Source of the DNA: Bacteroidota bacterium
GTDB taxonomy: Bacteria; Bacteroidota; Bacteroidia; Sphingobacteriales; Sphingobacteriaceae
NCBI GenBank assembly: GCA_013288485.1
Contig: JABDBW010000023.1
Span: forward strand, 1-34,135
Length of the DNA stretch: 34,135 bases
Direction of reading: 5' to 3'
Below, piece after piece: positions 22,921 to 31,776 of the stretch; positions within the stretch are counted from its first letter, which is position 1, and each line of letters starts with the position of its first letter. The notes beneath the pieces are model-generated. The model ran no database searches. It worked only from the letters and a program-made list of their open reading frames with translations, and had not been told where the DNA came from. The translations under genes and the position numbers were made by a program.

Positions 22921-23907
22921 ATGAAGAAGGTATTTAAAAACGGGATTGCGTTCGGTGCATTGTTAACCCTATGTTTGGCATTTAATGCCAGTGCACAGCA
23001 GGCTACAATGGAACAGGCGAAACCTCAACAGCAAAGAACCAGCCCACCGCCGCAACGGACAGACAATCTGCAGCCTCAACGTAATAATAATGTGAGTGTG
23101 GCCCCGCCGCAGCGTAACAATAATGTAAATATTGCGCCGCAACAGCGCGGTAATACTGTTACCCGCCAAAGAAATAACAGCGTTAATACGGTGCAGCCGC
23201 AACAACGCGGCGGCAACGTGAATGTTGCCCCGCAGGGCCAACGGCAACGCGGCTTTTCATTTAACCCTAACCGGGTTGGCATAGCCCCCAATACGCGCGT
23301 TTATCGCAGTTATCCCGGCTTGCCGTATGGCAGCAACCACATAACCGTAAGACCGGGCGGCGTAACCGGTGTTTATTATAATTATCATGGTACCTACCGG
23401 TCATTTTACAGGCCCAAACTGGGTGTTAGCCTAACCGTTATGCCCTTAGGTTATTATCCCTTTTATTTTGGCCCCTACCAATACTTTTATAACGACGGTT
23501 TTTTTTACCAGTATGCCGATAATGAATATACGGTTGTTGAACCCCCTATTGGCGCTGCAATAGCCGCCCTGCCCCCAAAGGCGGAGTCGATAGTAATAAA
23601 TGGAACACAGTATTATGAATATGACGGGGTGTATTATCAGCCCATTACCAAGGATGACGGTACTATTATGTACCAGGTAGCCGGTAAAGACGGTGAATTA
23701 AATACCGATAACAATAGCGCGCAACCCCTGCCTCCGCAAATTGGCGATATAGTTACCAGTATTCCGCCTAATTGCAAAAAGGTGAGCCTGAACGGCCAAA
23801 ATTTCTATGTATCCCCCGATGGTTATTACTTCCAGGATGCAACGGATGCAAATGGCAACAGGGTTTATAAAATTGCAGGCATACCAACTGATGAGCCGGG
23901 TAATTAA
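22921..23907 (+). CDS. Secreted DUF6515-family protein with Q/N-rich repeats
   Basis: This 328-residue exported protein has a signal peptide MKKVFKNGIAFGALLTLCLA to about FNASAQ. Residues 30-115 are low-complexity and rich in Q, N, P and R, built from imperfect units like PPQRNNNVSVA, PPQRNNNVNIA and PQQRGGNVNVA. A glycine/tyrosine-rich middle follows (YYNYHGTYRSFYRPKLG, YYPFYFGPYQYFYND). The C-terminal part has two copies of a V-x-x-x-G-x-x-Y/F-Y/x-x-x-D-G-x-Y-Y motif (IVINGTQYYEYDGVYYQP and KVSLNGQNFYVSPDGYYF), the hallmark of DUF6515. The function is unknown; a surface or periplasmic location is likely. Confidence 0.85.
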   Translation: MKKVFKNGIAFGALLTLCLAFNASAQQATMEQAKPQQQRTSPPPQRTDNLQPQRNNNVSVAPPQRNNNVNIAPQQRGNTVTRQRNNSVNTVQPQQRGGNVNVAPQGQRQRGFSFNPNRVGIAPNTRVYRSYPGLPYGSNHITVRPGGVTGVYYNYHGTYRSFYRPKLGVSLTVMPLGYYPFYFGPYQYFYNDGFFYQYADNEYTVVEPPIGAAIAALPPKAESIVINGTQYYEYDGVYYQPITKDDGTIMYQVAGKDGELNTDNNSAQPLPPQIGDIVTSIPPNCKKVSLNGQNFYVSPDGYYFQDATDANGNRVYKIAGIPTDEPGN

Positions 23908-23914
23908 GTAAAAA

Positions 23915-23940
23915 CCGGCAGCCCTTTTACAAGCTGCCGG
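23915..23940. terminator. Hairpin terminator between convergent DUF6515 and efflux operon
   Basis: CCGGCAGC (23915-23922) and GCTGCCGG (23933-23940) form a perfect 8-bp stem with a 10-base loop. Read on the minus strand the stem is followed directly by TTTTTAC, making it an intrinsic terminator for the efflux operon. On the plus strand it lies eight bases after the DUF6515 stop, but no T-run follows. Confidence 0.85.
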
Positions 23941-23957
23941 CCAAAACAAAACAACCC

Positions 23958-25040
23958 CTAGCTTTTAATATCGTCACCTTGTTTGATCTCATCGGTTGGG
24001 TTGGTAACAATTTGATCGGTTGGTTTAAGGCTGCCGAAAACTTCGGTGGCATCATTACCGGCAAGGCCCTCTTTAATATCAACAAATACGGCTTTGCCCT
24101 CTCTTACAGCAATTACATATTGCCGCTCGGTCGACCGCACTATGGCGCTGTTAGGCACCAGCAATGATTTAGCGCCCGATAGCATGGGTATTTTCACTTC
24201 GGCATACATGCCCGGCTTTAGCTCACCGTTCTTGTTCCATACATCTATCTCTACCGCTTCCGAACGCATGCTGCCCAGCGCGTTTGCCGAACGGCTGATC
24301 TTTGCGGTTTGCGGTTGGCCAGGCATGGCATTAAAGGTAAATGTTACGGGCTGGGCCAAATCCACCTTATCTACATAATCTTCGGGAATAAATACTTCCA
24401 GGCGCAGTTTATGGATATCCTGTAGTATCAGCATGGGCTGGTCGGTAGTTTTACCCGGCGCGACCAGTGCGCCCGGCGAAACATTGCGCTGAATGATCAT
24501 GCCGTCAAACGGCGCGTAAATATTGAGGTAGCCCAGCATTGTTTTTACCGATGCCACGTTGGAACGTTCTGATTGGGCCATCGCTTCATCGGCTTTCATT
24601 TTTGATATGGCATTATCCAGGTCAAGCGGCGATACCGACCCCGGTTCGCGGGCGGCTTCTTTTAAACGCTGGTATTTTTCTTTACTGGCGGCAGCATTTT
24701 CCTGCGCCTGCAAATAGCGTGAGGTAGCGGCCTGCAACTGCGATTCCATTTCCGGCGCTTCCAAAGTGATCAGCAGCTTGCCCTTATTTACAATAGAGCC
24801 GCGATCCACATAAAGATTTTTTACGAAGCCATTTACTTTTGGGAATAGGTTTACCTCATTATACGGGTTTAGCTGCCCCGGTAAACGCACAGCGCTCGAC
24901 AGTGCTTTTTCTGTAACGCTGCCCAATTTGTATTTGCTTACCGCTTGTTTAGCGGAAGCGGTCATGTCAACCGGTTTATTATTGCCTGAACAGGCGGCAA
25001 AAAAACAGGCGATACCTAACAGATATGATCTATATTTCAT
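23958..25040 (-). CDS. RND efflux periplasmic adaptor (membrane fusion) lipoprotein
   Basis: This 360-residue adaptor begins MKYRSYLLGIACFFAACSGN; the cysteine at residue 17 looks lipidated, anchoring it to the inner membrane. It shows the biotinyl-lipoyl-like half domains (VNGFVKNLYVDRGSIVNKGK and IYAPFDGMIIQRNVSPGALV), a helical hairpin of about 70 residues between them (LQAATSRYLQAQENAAASKE), and beta-barrel and membrane-proximal domains. The adaptor connects the RND pump to the outer-membrane channel. It overlaps the pump gene by 11 bases and is the last gene of the operon, before the terminator at 23915. Confidence 0.94.
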   Translation of the reverse strand: MKYRSYLLGIACFFAACSGNNKPVDMTASAKQAVSKYKLGSVTEKALSSAVRLPGQLNPYNEVNLFPKVNGFVKNLYVDRGSIVNKGKLLITLEAPEMESQLQAATSRYLQAQENAAASKEKYQRLKEAAREPGSVSPLDLDNAISKMKADEAMAQSERSNVASVKTMLGYLNIYAPFDGMIIQRNVSPGALVAPGKTTDQPMLILQDIHKLRLEVFIPEDYVDKVDLAQPVTFTFNAMPGQPQTAKISRSANALGSMRSEAVEIDVWNKNGELKPGMYAEVKIPMLSGAKSLLVPNSAIVRSTERQYVIAVREGKAVFVDIKEGLAGNDATEVFGSLKPTDQIVTNPTDEIKQGDDIKS

Positions 25041-28000
25041 AATGGGATGTATTTAAATTTTTTATTTCGTTTGAATTTTCGGGCATTAAAGATGATGATT
25101 GGTAGGTGGTTTTATTTTGAACCCAGGCAAACACCATAGGCAAAATAAACAGGGCCGCCAGGGTAGAAGCGAATAATCCGCCGATAACGGCACGGCCCAA
25201 TGGGGCGGTTTGTTCGCCCGCTTCACCCATACCTGATGCCATGGGTATCATTCCCGCCATCATGGCAAAGCTGGTCATGAGGATGGGCCGCAGCCGGATG
25301 GAGGCGCTTGTAACCGCAGCCCGCGTAGCATCCTTAAATTCCAGCCGAAGGTTTTCGCCGTTGGTAACGATCAGGATAGCATTGGCTACCGATACCCCGG
25401 TACTCATGATCATACCCATATACGATTGTAAATTGAGCGTCGACCCGGTGAGCAGCAAAGCCGTTAGCGAACCCAATATAACCGCCGGAATAGTGGATAA
25501 TACGGTTAACGATAGTTTAAAGGATTGGTAATTAGCCGCCAGCAACAGGAATATAACCAGTATGGCGAATAACAAACCATTTTGCAAACTGGATAAAGTT
25601 TCGGTAAGCAGGTTTGACATACCCCCAACTTCGGCGAGCAGGCCCTTGGGTGGTTTCCCTAACGAGTTTACCGCTTTTTGAACCGCGTCGGTGGCGGTTC
25701 CCAGGTCTTTTTTATAAATATTGGCGCTTACTGTTAAAAACCGGCGCGGCCCGGTGCGGTCATATTCGCCCGGAACGTAGTCGGTTTTAAACGTGGCCAC
25801 ATCGCCCAATACGGGACTACTTTGCCCTTTAAGTAAGGGTATCTCTTTTAACTCATCCATTGTATTCATCACATACTCCGGTATCTGTACCTGCACCTGG
25901 TAGGTATAGGCTTTATCTTCATCCAACCATTGGTTTTTTTCGCTGAAACGGCTGGATGAGGTGCTTGCGGTAACAGACCGCGAAATATCACTCACATTTA
26001 ACCCCAATTGCGAAACCTTCGCCCTGTCGAGCGTAATAGATATAACGGGGAGTTTTAATGGCTGTGCGATCTGCACATCACGCAGGTAACTTATTTTTTT
26101 TAGCTGGGTAGCTACATTGTTCGCGTAACCTTCTATCTGGGCCATATCCCTCCCGGCTACCCGCACCTCAATGGGTGTTGAGGCCCCCTGGCTCATTATC
26201 TTTTCGGTCATATCAATCGGCTCGAAACTTATAAGCAGTTCGGGGATGGCATAGGCAATATTTTTACGGAGGGCGTCTTTAAGCTCATCCATATTAATTT
26301 TATAATCATCGTCAAGGTTAACCTGCAAAACTGCTTCGTGTGTACCGGTATTAAAAATATACAAGTTACTTGAGCCATAGCTGCTGGGTATTATACCGGC
26401 ATAAGCCGAAGTGACCTTAACATGATGGTTAACCGTGCTGTCAATTATATTTAATACCTGTTTCAGTTTTTCTTCGGTCCTTTCCAAACGGGTACCGTCG
26501 GGTTCCTTGATACGCATCTGGAACTGCCCATTATTTAATTTAGGCATCATATCCTTGCCTATTATAACAAAGCAAATACCCACCAATGCCAACACAACAA
26601 ACAGGTATATGGGTACCACAATTTTTTTTGCCGGCATCCATCGCTGAATAATTTGCATGTACCGCATTTTTACCCGTTCAAACAGGTCATTCTTTTCCGG
26701 GTGCTGCCGTTCTTCCTTTAAATGTTTGTTTACCTGTATCTCTTCTTTGCGGTCGAGGGCCTCGCCTGCATGAGCATGAATTTTGTTATGATGATAATGT
26801 TGGTAGCGTCCCTCTTTTATCATCCAGTTGCTTAATATGGGTACCAATGTTTGCGCCAGTATAAACGATACCACCATGGTAAAGCCAATAGATAACGACA
26901 GCGGCAGGAACATCGCCCGGGGTACACCATTCATCATAAAAGAGGGCGCGAAAACAGCCAGTATACAAAGCAATATGAGCAATAAAGGAAAAGAAATTTC
27001 CTCGCAGGCATCATAAATAGCGAGGCGTTTGGGCTTGCCCATTTCCAGGTGCTGGTGTATATTTTCAATGGTTACCGTTGCCTGGTCGACGAGGATACCT
27101 ATAGCCAGCGCTAAACCGCTTAAGGTCATAATATTGATAGTTTGGCCCGCCAGGCCTAACAGCAATACACCTATCAATATAGAAACCGGTATGGTAATAA
27201 CCACAATTAAACTGCTGCGCAGGTCGCGCAAAAAAAGCAGCACCATGAGCCCGGTAAGCAGCGCACCCAGACCCCCCTCGGTCATTAAGCTCTTAACCGC
27301 GTTTATTACGAACACCGATTGGTCAAACTCATACGATATCCGTACATCATCGGGCAGCAGGCTTTGCATTTCGGGGATCTTCTTTTTCAGTGTTTGTACC
27401 ACCGTCCAGGTAGAAGCATCGGCGGTTTTAACCACGGGGATATATACCGAGCGCTTTCCGTTAATAAGGGCATAATCAACCGTGATATCTGAAGCGTCAG
27501 CGACGCGTGCGACATCTTTTACCAGTATGGGCACGCCGTTTTTTGTTATTATGGGGATATCGCCAAACTCATCCGCTTGTTTTACCAGGGAATTCATGGT
27601 GGTAACAAACATGGTATTGCCCATGCGGAGGTTGCCCGATGGCGACATCACATTAAATTTGGCTAAAGCCTCAACCACCTCATCGGCAGTTAAGCTATAG
27701 CTGCGCAATTTGTTAGGATCAACACTAACGGTTATTGACCTGGAATTGGCCCCGAAAGGCGGCGGGGCCGACAGCCCGGCAACCGTGGAAAACATTGGCC
27801 TTATACGCGTTGCCGCCAGGTCATATATTTCTTTAAGGCTATGCGCTTTGGCCGATAACACCAATTGCCCTACCGGCAAGGATGAAGCATCAAAACGAAG
27901 AACCTGCGGGGGCAGCGCGCCGGGCGGAAAGAATTTCATAGCGCGGTTTATTTGCAGAGCTATTTCGGCTGAGGCCTCGGCCATATCGGTTTTTTCGTAA

Positions 28001-28284
28001 AAACTTAGCTTTAGCAGGGTAAGTCCCTGTATATTTTTACTGGTGATATTTTTGATCCCGTTTACATACAGGAACTGATCCTGCATACGCGTGGAGAAAA
28101 ACCCCTCCATTTGCTGTGCCGACATACCTCCGTACGATTCAATAACATATACAGTGGGCAGGTTTAGCTGCGGAAAAATATCTATCGGGATGTTTATTGC
28201 ACTTAATACCGCGAATATTAAAAGGCTCATGGTGATCACTATGGTAGTGATGGGCCTTTTTAACGCGGAGGTGACCATTGACAT
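25030..28284 (-). CDS. RND efflux permease with histidine-rich cytoplasmic loop
   Basis: This 1084-residue proton-driven pump has the RND duplication: TM1 (TTIVITMSLLIFAVLSAINI), a large periplasmic porter domain, the TM2-6 bundle, and the same again in the second half. In TM4 the proton-relay segment reads G-I-L-V-D400-Q401, so only one of the two AcrB aspartates (D407/D408) is kept. In TM10, S-V-A967-N replaces AcrB S-A-K940-N. The loop between TM6 and TM7 carries a histidine cluster (H496, H498, H499, H503, H505, then H521 and H528). Substrate class (drug or metal) cannot be fixed. It lies between the outer-membrane factor and adaptor genes. Confidence 0.93.
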   Translation of the reverse strand: MSMVTSALKRPITTIVITMSLLIFAVLSAINIPIDIFPQLNLPTVYVIESYGGMSAQQMEGFFSTRMQDQFLYVNGIKNITSKNIQGLTLLKLSFYEKTDMAEASAEIALQINRAMKFFPPGALPPQVLRFDASSLPVGQLVLSAKAHSLKEIYDLAATRIRPMFSTVAGLSAPPPFGANSRSITVSVDPNKLRSYSLTADEVVEALAKFNVMSPSGNLRMGNTMFVTTMNSLVKQADEFGDIPIITKNGVPILVKDVARVADASDITVDYALINGKRSVYIPVVKTADASTWTVVQTLKKKIPEMQSLLPDDVRISYEFDQSVFVINAVKSLMTEGGLGALLTGLMVLLFLRDLRSSLIVVITIPVSILIGVLLLGLAGQTINIMTLSGLALAIGILVDQATVTIENIHQHLEMGKPKRLAIYDACEEISFPLLLILLCILAVFAPSFMMNGVPRAMFLPLSLSIGFTMVVSFILAQTLVPILSNWMIKEGRYQHYHHNKIHAHAGEALDRKEEIQVNKHLKEERQHPEKNDLFERVKMRYMQIIQRWMPAKKIVVPIYLFVVLALVGICFVIIGKDMMPKLNNGQFQMRIKEPDGTRLERTEEKLKQVLNIIDSTVNHHVKVTSAYAGIIPSSYGSSNLYIFNTGTHEAVLQVNLDDDYKINMDELKDALRKNIAYAIPELLISFEPIDMTEKIMSQGASTPIEVRVAGRDMAQIEGYANNVATQLKKISYLRDVQIAQPLKLPVISITLDRAKVSQLGLNVSDISRSVTASTSSSRFSEKNQWLDEDKAYTYQVQVQIPEYVMNTMDELKEIPLLKGQSSPVLGDVATFKTDYVPGEYDRTGPRRFLTVSANIYKKDLGTATDAVQKAVNSLGKPPKGLLAEVGGMSNLLTETLSSLQNGLLFAILVIFLLLAANYQSFKLSLTVLSTIPAVILGSLTALLLTGSTLNLQSYMGMIMSTGVSVANAILIVTNGENLRLEFKDATRAAVTSASIRLRPILMTSFAMMAGMIPMASGMGEAGEQTAPLGRAVIGGLFASTLAALFILPMVFAWVQNKTTYQSSSLMPENSNEIKNLNTSHYEI

Positions 28285-28290
28285 AATTGA

Positions 28291-29673
28291 TTAATTTAAA
28301 AGGTTTAAAACTAAGCTAACCTGGTTTTCGCTCACTGCTTTCTGAAAAAGCGCGTTCGAGAAAGCGTATTTAGCCTGTACATAATCGGTTTCGGCACGGT
28401 AAAGTATATTAAGCGCCGCGTTAAGCTCAATAATATCTGTTAACCCGCTCCGGTATAACGACAGTTTTTGGCGGTAACCCGCTGTTGCCGCCCTTAACTG
28501 GTTGGGTATTTCCAGCAGGCGCTGCTGCGCGGTAGTCAGCTCCACATCGGCCTGGCTGGCGCTGTTGGCAAGCAGAATTTTTTGTTCCTCCAGTTTTTTG
28601 AGGGCATAATCGGTAGCTGTTTGCTGGGTATGCAATTTCAATTGTTTTCGCCGCAGGTCAAACAGGTTATAGGATATACCAACGCCAACCAAGTAATTGC
28701 TCCTGTCGAAATTAAATCCGGTAGAAAGGCTGTTGTAATTGTTTGCCGCGTCGATACTTGAACCCCGGCCCCAGGCAGCCGCCTCCAGTAAAATTTTAGG
28801 GTTATAGCTTTTTTTAACCATATCCTCTCTTTGCAGGCTGCCCTGGTAAACAGACCGGTAGTAATTTATAAGCGGGTGGTTTACTGTATCGGCTGAAAAC
28901 AACTGCAAAGCGGCCGACTGGCTGATCAGTTTCATTTCGGCAGTAGTATCGGGCATTATTGACTGGTAGGGCAACCCGCTTATTGCCGAAAGCTGTAATT
29001 GTACCTGCTTTAACTGGTTATTTAACTCAATGTAAGTGAGACGCGCTTTCGAAAGTTCGGCTTCGGCAATACTGGTATCTACCCCTGCCCTTACGCCGCT
29101 GCGGGCCAATGAGGTTATAGAACGCATGATCTCCTGGTTGCGCTGTATATTGCGTAATTGTATGGCTAAAAAATCTTGCAGGCGAAGCAATTGTAAATAA
29201 TTACTTATGGTATAAGCCTGCAACCCATATTTAGACTGCGCGAACTGATTTCGCTCAACCTGTACATCGGCATTGGCCACCTTGTTTTGCGCGCCGTAAG
29301 CGCCAAAATTGTAAACTTCCCAGTCGAAAGCGGCTATGCCCAGGTTATCAGCAGCGGCTGTGGTGGTATTGGTAGCATGTATGCCCCCCGAACTTGACGG
29401 GATAATGCCGAAGCCAAAGTAGGGGCCAACGGTATTGTTGCTGCTGCCAATATCGGCCTGGTAATTTAATTTCAGGTTGGGCAGCCAGTTGCTGCGCACC
29501 TCGGCGGCCTGCGCCTGCCGGATAAGTATAGCGGCAGAATCTGTTAACAGGATAGGCGCTTTTTGATCAACCTTGTTTAGCAGCTCTTTTAAGGTAATGG
29601 ATTGCTGCGCATTTGCCCCTATTGCTATTATCAGCAATAAAAACACACACAGGTATCTTTTTATATTAAACAT
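28291..29673 (-). CDS. TolC-family outer-membrane efflux channel
   Basis: This 460-residue protein's start is set at the ATG at 29673, giving a signal peptide MFNIKRYLCVFLLLIIAIGA to NAQQ; a longer frame to 29727 adds 18 residues before it. The remainder is the duplicated outer-membrane-factor fold of long alpha helices (VERNQFAQSKYGLQAYTI, LSKARLTYIELNNQLKQVQL, LRAATAGYRQKLSLYRSGL) with short beta strands. It forms the trimeric exit duct for the adjacent RND pump. The gene ends six bases before the pump gene begins, so the two are co-transcribed. Confidence 0.93.
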   Translation of the reverse strand: MFNIKRYLCVFLLLIIAIGANAQQSITLKELLNKVDQKAPILLTDSAAILIRQAQAAEVRSNWLPNLKLNYQADIGSSNNTVGPYFGFGIIPSSSGGIHATNTTTAAADNLGIAAFDWEVYNFGAYGAQNKVANADVQVERNQFAQSKYGLQAYTISNYLQLLRLQDFLAIQLRNIQRNQEIMRSITSLARSGVRAGVDTSIAEAELSKARLTYIELNNQLKQVQLQLSAISGLPYQSIMPDTTAEMKLISQSAALQLFSADTVNHPLINYYRSVYQGSLQREDMVKKSYNPKILLEAAAWGRGSSIDAANNYNSLSTGFNFDRSNYLVGVGISYNLFDLRRKQLKLHTQQTATDYALKKLEEQKILLANSASQADVELTTAQQRLLEIPNQLRAATAGYRQKLSLYRSGLTDIIELNAALNILYRAETDYVQAKYAFSNALFQKAVSENQVSLVLNLLN

Positions 29674-29788
29674 TTTGATCTGAAAGAAGTAATTAAATGA
29701 AATTGAATAAAGAAAACAGGCCGGCATAACGCGGCATTGTTTAAGATTGTCCGCCGGACTGTGGCCCGGGGCAATTAATTAAAGAAGA

Positions 29789-30160
29789 TCAAATAAGGAG
29801 ATTGCCGTTACGCAGGTAGGGCGGTTGAACGGGTACTAAGCTTAATTGCAGTTCGTTTAAAAAACTGTCGGTAATATTGTTTCCCTTTTTAAAAAAGACC
29901 GGGAACAAAATGGCAAGAAAGTAGGAAAAAAGTAAAACCGGGTTAGTAACCGGGTTGGCCAGTTTGTTCAGAATGGTGTTGATGTCATTGTCGCTGCCCT
30001 CCCTAAATTCGAGTTTGCGCTTGCTGAACACTTTGATCAATATATTTGACTGGTGCGGCGGATGGACACGACTAAATACGCTGAAACCATAGAAAGGCTT
30101 CGCTAACAAAAGAAGCACAGTAAAATAGAACATTATTTTAGCTGTTTTAACTTTTTGCAT
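29789..30160 (-). CDS. Conserved-looking small membrane/exported protein at head of efflux operon
   Basis: This 123-residue protein of unrecognised family begins with MQKVKTAKIMFYFTVLLLLA, a signal or transmembrane segment. A charged stretch follows (IKVFSKRKLEFREGSDNDIN), then a second hydrophobic segment (NPVLLFSYFLAILFPVFF) with F-K-K after it. The C-terminal end is P-P-Y-L-R-N-G-N-L-L-I. It lies 115 bases upstream of the outer-membrane factor gene on the same strand and is probably the first gene of the efflux operon. I have a loose memory of similar small proteins heading RND operons in Bacteroidota but cannot name a function. Confidence 0.65.
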   Translation of the reverse strand: MQKVKTAKIMFYFTVLLLLAKPFYGFSVFSRVHPPHQSNILIKVFSKRKLEFREGSDNDINTILNKLANPVTNPVLLFSYFLAILFPVFFKKGNNITDSFLNELQLSLVPVQPPYLRNGNLLI

Positions 30161-30308
30161 ATTAGGCGTTTATTGAACTTTATTTAAAAAACAAATTTCA
30201 GCAGATTTTATTGTTACGTAGCATAGTAATACTAATGTTACATAGTTTGCTATTTTAATAATTGCAATAGCTTTTGAAAATCGTTTTTATATTTACATTT
30301 CTCAATTT
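30161..30308. promoter_or_regulatory. Divergent promoter region between efflux and mod operons with repeated motif
   Basis: This 148-base A/T-rich gap must hold promoters for both operons. It contains a direct repeat, GTTACGTAG (30213-30221) and GTTACATAG (30237-30245), 24 bases apart, and between them an inverted repeat TAGTA-A-TACTA (30224-30234). They could be operator sites. No exact TAnnTTTG element was found; TAGCTTTTG at 30269-30277 is one base too long in the spacer. The sites do not resemble the E. coli ModE box. Confidence 0.4.
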
Positions 30309-31091
30309 ATGTTTATGAAAACCGCAGCAGACTTTATCCCGAAAATTAAACGCGCCGGATTATTGATGGTTGCCGGCCTTTTGTTAACCGTATCGTCATT
30401 TGCGCAAAGTTTAAAGATAGCCACAGCGGCCAACCTGCAATCAATAATTGAAGTGCTGCAAAAAGACTTTAAGCAAAAAACAGGTATTGACATAGAACCC
30501 ATTGTTGGCTCATCGGGAAACCTGGTAGCACAGATCAGGAACGGGGCCCCGTTTGATGTTTTTTTATCGGCAGATATGGATTTCCCTGAAACTTTATTTA
30601 AAGCGGGGTTAAGTACAAAAGCACCCGTGGTTTATGCACTTGGCAGTTTAATAATTTGCAGCAACCAGGATATCGGCTTTGAAAATTGGGAACGGACATT
30701 GTTAACCCGGCGTATAAAAAAAGTTGCCATTGCCAACCCGGCCTCCGCGCCTTATGGTTTGGCAGCGGTGACTTTATTGAAAAAAGACGGCATACTCGAT
30801 AATATAAAAAGTAAAACAGTTTACGGCGAAAGCATAGCGCAGGTAAATACCTACATTACTACCGGTGTGGTTGATGTTGGGTTTACCACCCAGGCGCTGG
30901 TGAAGGACCCGGCCAATAAAACCAAGCTCTATTGGAAAGCGATCAACCCTAAAACCTACGCGCCCATACGGCAGGGAATGGTTATACTGAAACATGCCGG
31001 TAATAGCCCACAAGCAGAGAAATTTTACCAATATATTTTAAGTGCCGGCGCTAAGCGTATATTTGAACAATACGGTTACCGTATTCAATAA
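30309..31091 (+). CDS. modA: Molybdate ABC transporter substrate-binding protein
   Basis: This 260-residue periplasmic protein has a signal sequence (GLLMVAGLLLTVSSFAQ); the start may be the ATG at 30309 or the one at 30315. The mature protein begins LKIATAANLQSIIEVL and continues with VGSSGNLVAQIRNGAPFDVF, the classic ModA opening whose A-A-N/S and G-S-S-G serines bind the oxyanion. FLSADMDFPETL, ANPASAPYG and VDVGFTTQALV are further family landmarks. It captures molybdate (or tungstate) and hands it to ModB. It is followed by modB after 13 bases. Confidence 0.94.
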   Translation: MFMKTAADFIPKIKRAGLLMVAGLLLTVSSFAQSLKIATAANLQSIIEVLQKDFKQKTGIDIEPIVGSSGNLVAQIRNGAPFDVFLSADMDFPETLFKAGLSTKAPVVYALGSLIICSNQDIGFENWERTLLTRRIKKVAIANPASAPYGLAAVTLLKKDGILDNIKSKTVYGESIAQVNTYITTGVVDVGFTTQALVKDPANKTKLYWKAINPKTYAPIRQGMVILKHAGNSPQAEKFYQYILSAGAKRIFEQYGYRIQ

Positions 31092-31104
31092 TTAACCCGG
31101 CTTA

Positions 31105-31776
31105 ATGGACCTTTCACCAATCTGGCTTACGTTAAAGCTGGCAGCAATTACCACGTTGCTGCTGTTAATAGCCGGCCTGCCTGTAGCATGGTGGTTATCG
31201 AGGGGGAGGTCGTTTTTTAAAACTATTATCGAGGCCATTATTACCATGCCGCTGGTATTGCCGCCATCTGTGCTTGGTTTTTATTTGCTGCTGGCTTTTA
31301 GTCCGCGGCATGGTTTGGGTAAATGGCTGCAGGATGCTTTTGATGTTCAATTCGTTTTTTCTTTCCAGGGTTTGGTACTGGCTTCGTTTATTTATAGTAT
31401 GCCCTTTATGGTAGGGCCCATTAAATCGGCATTACAGCAATTGCCGGTATCGCTTTCGCAGGCATCGTACATTTTAGGCAAAACAAAGTGGCAAACATTT
31501 AAAAGCGTATTGGTCCCCAATATAAAACCATCTATATTAACCGCCATTGTACTCACTTTCGCGCATACGCTGGGTGAGTTTGGCGTGGTGCTGATGATAG
31601 GCGGCAACATACCCGGCGTTACCCGCGTGGCATCCATAGCCGTGTACGATTCGGTTGAGCGAATGGATTACCCGGCCGCCAATACCTATTCGCTCATTTT
31701 ATTCAGCATTACATTTTTAATGGTGATAAGCGTTTTTGTTTTTAATAAGTACCAGGCTAAATCTCCATTGGAATGA
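31105..31776 (+). CDS. modB: Molybdate ABC transporter permease
   Basis: This 223-residue inner-membrane permease has five or six membrane segments, starting LTLKLAAITTLLLLIAGLPV. The cytoplasmic EAA loop region is seen as LPVSLSQASYILGKTKWQTF, and the conserved H-T-L-G-E-F-G-V-V-L-M-I-G-G-N-I-P-G stretch is characteristic of ModB. It overlaps modC by four bases (ATGA), indicating translational coupling. Confidence 0.95.
   Translation: MDLSPIWLTLKLAAITTLLLLIAGLPVAWWLSRGRSFFKTIIEAIITMPLVLPPSVLGFYLLLAFSPRHGLGKWLQDAFDVQFVFSFQGLVLASFIYSMPFMVGPIKSALQQLPVSLSQASYILGKTKWQTFKSVLVPNIKPSILTAIVLTFAHTLGEFGVVLMIGGNIPGVTRVASIAVYDSVERMDYPAANTYSLILFSITFLMVISVFVFNKYQAKSPLE

Noticed and set aside
22969..23291. 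Minus-strand ORFs opposite the DUF6515 gene
   Set aside because: Their repetitive L/T/R-rich sequence is the reverse reading of the Q/N-rich repeats; no independent support.
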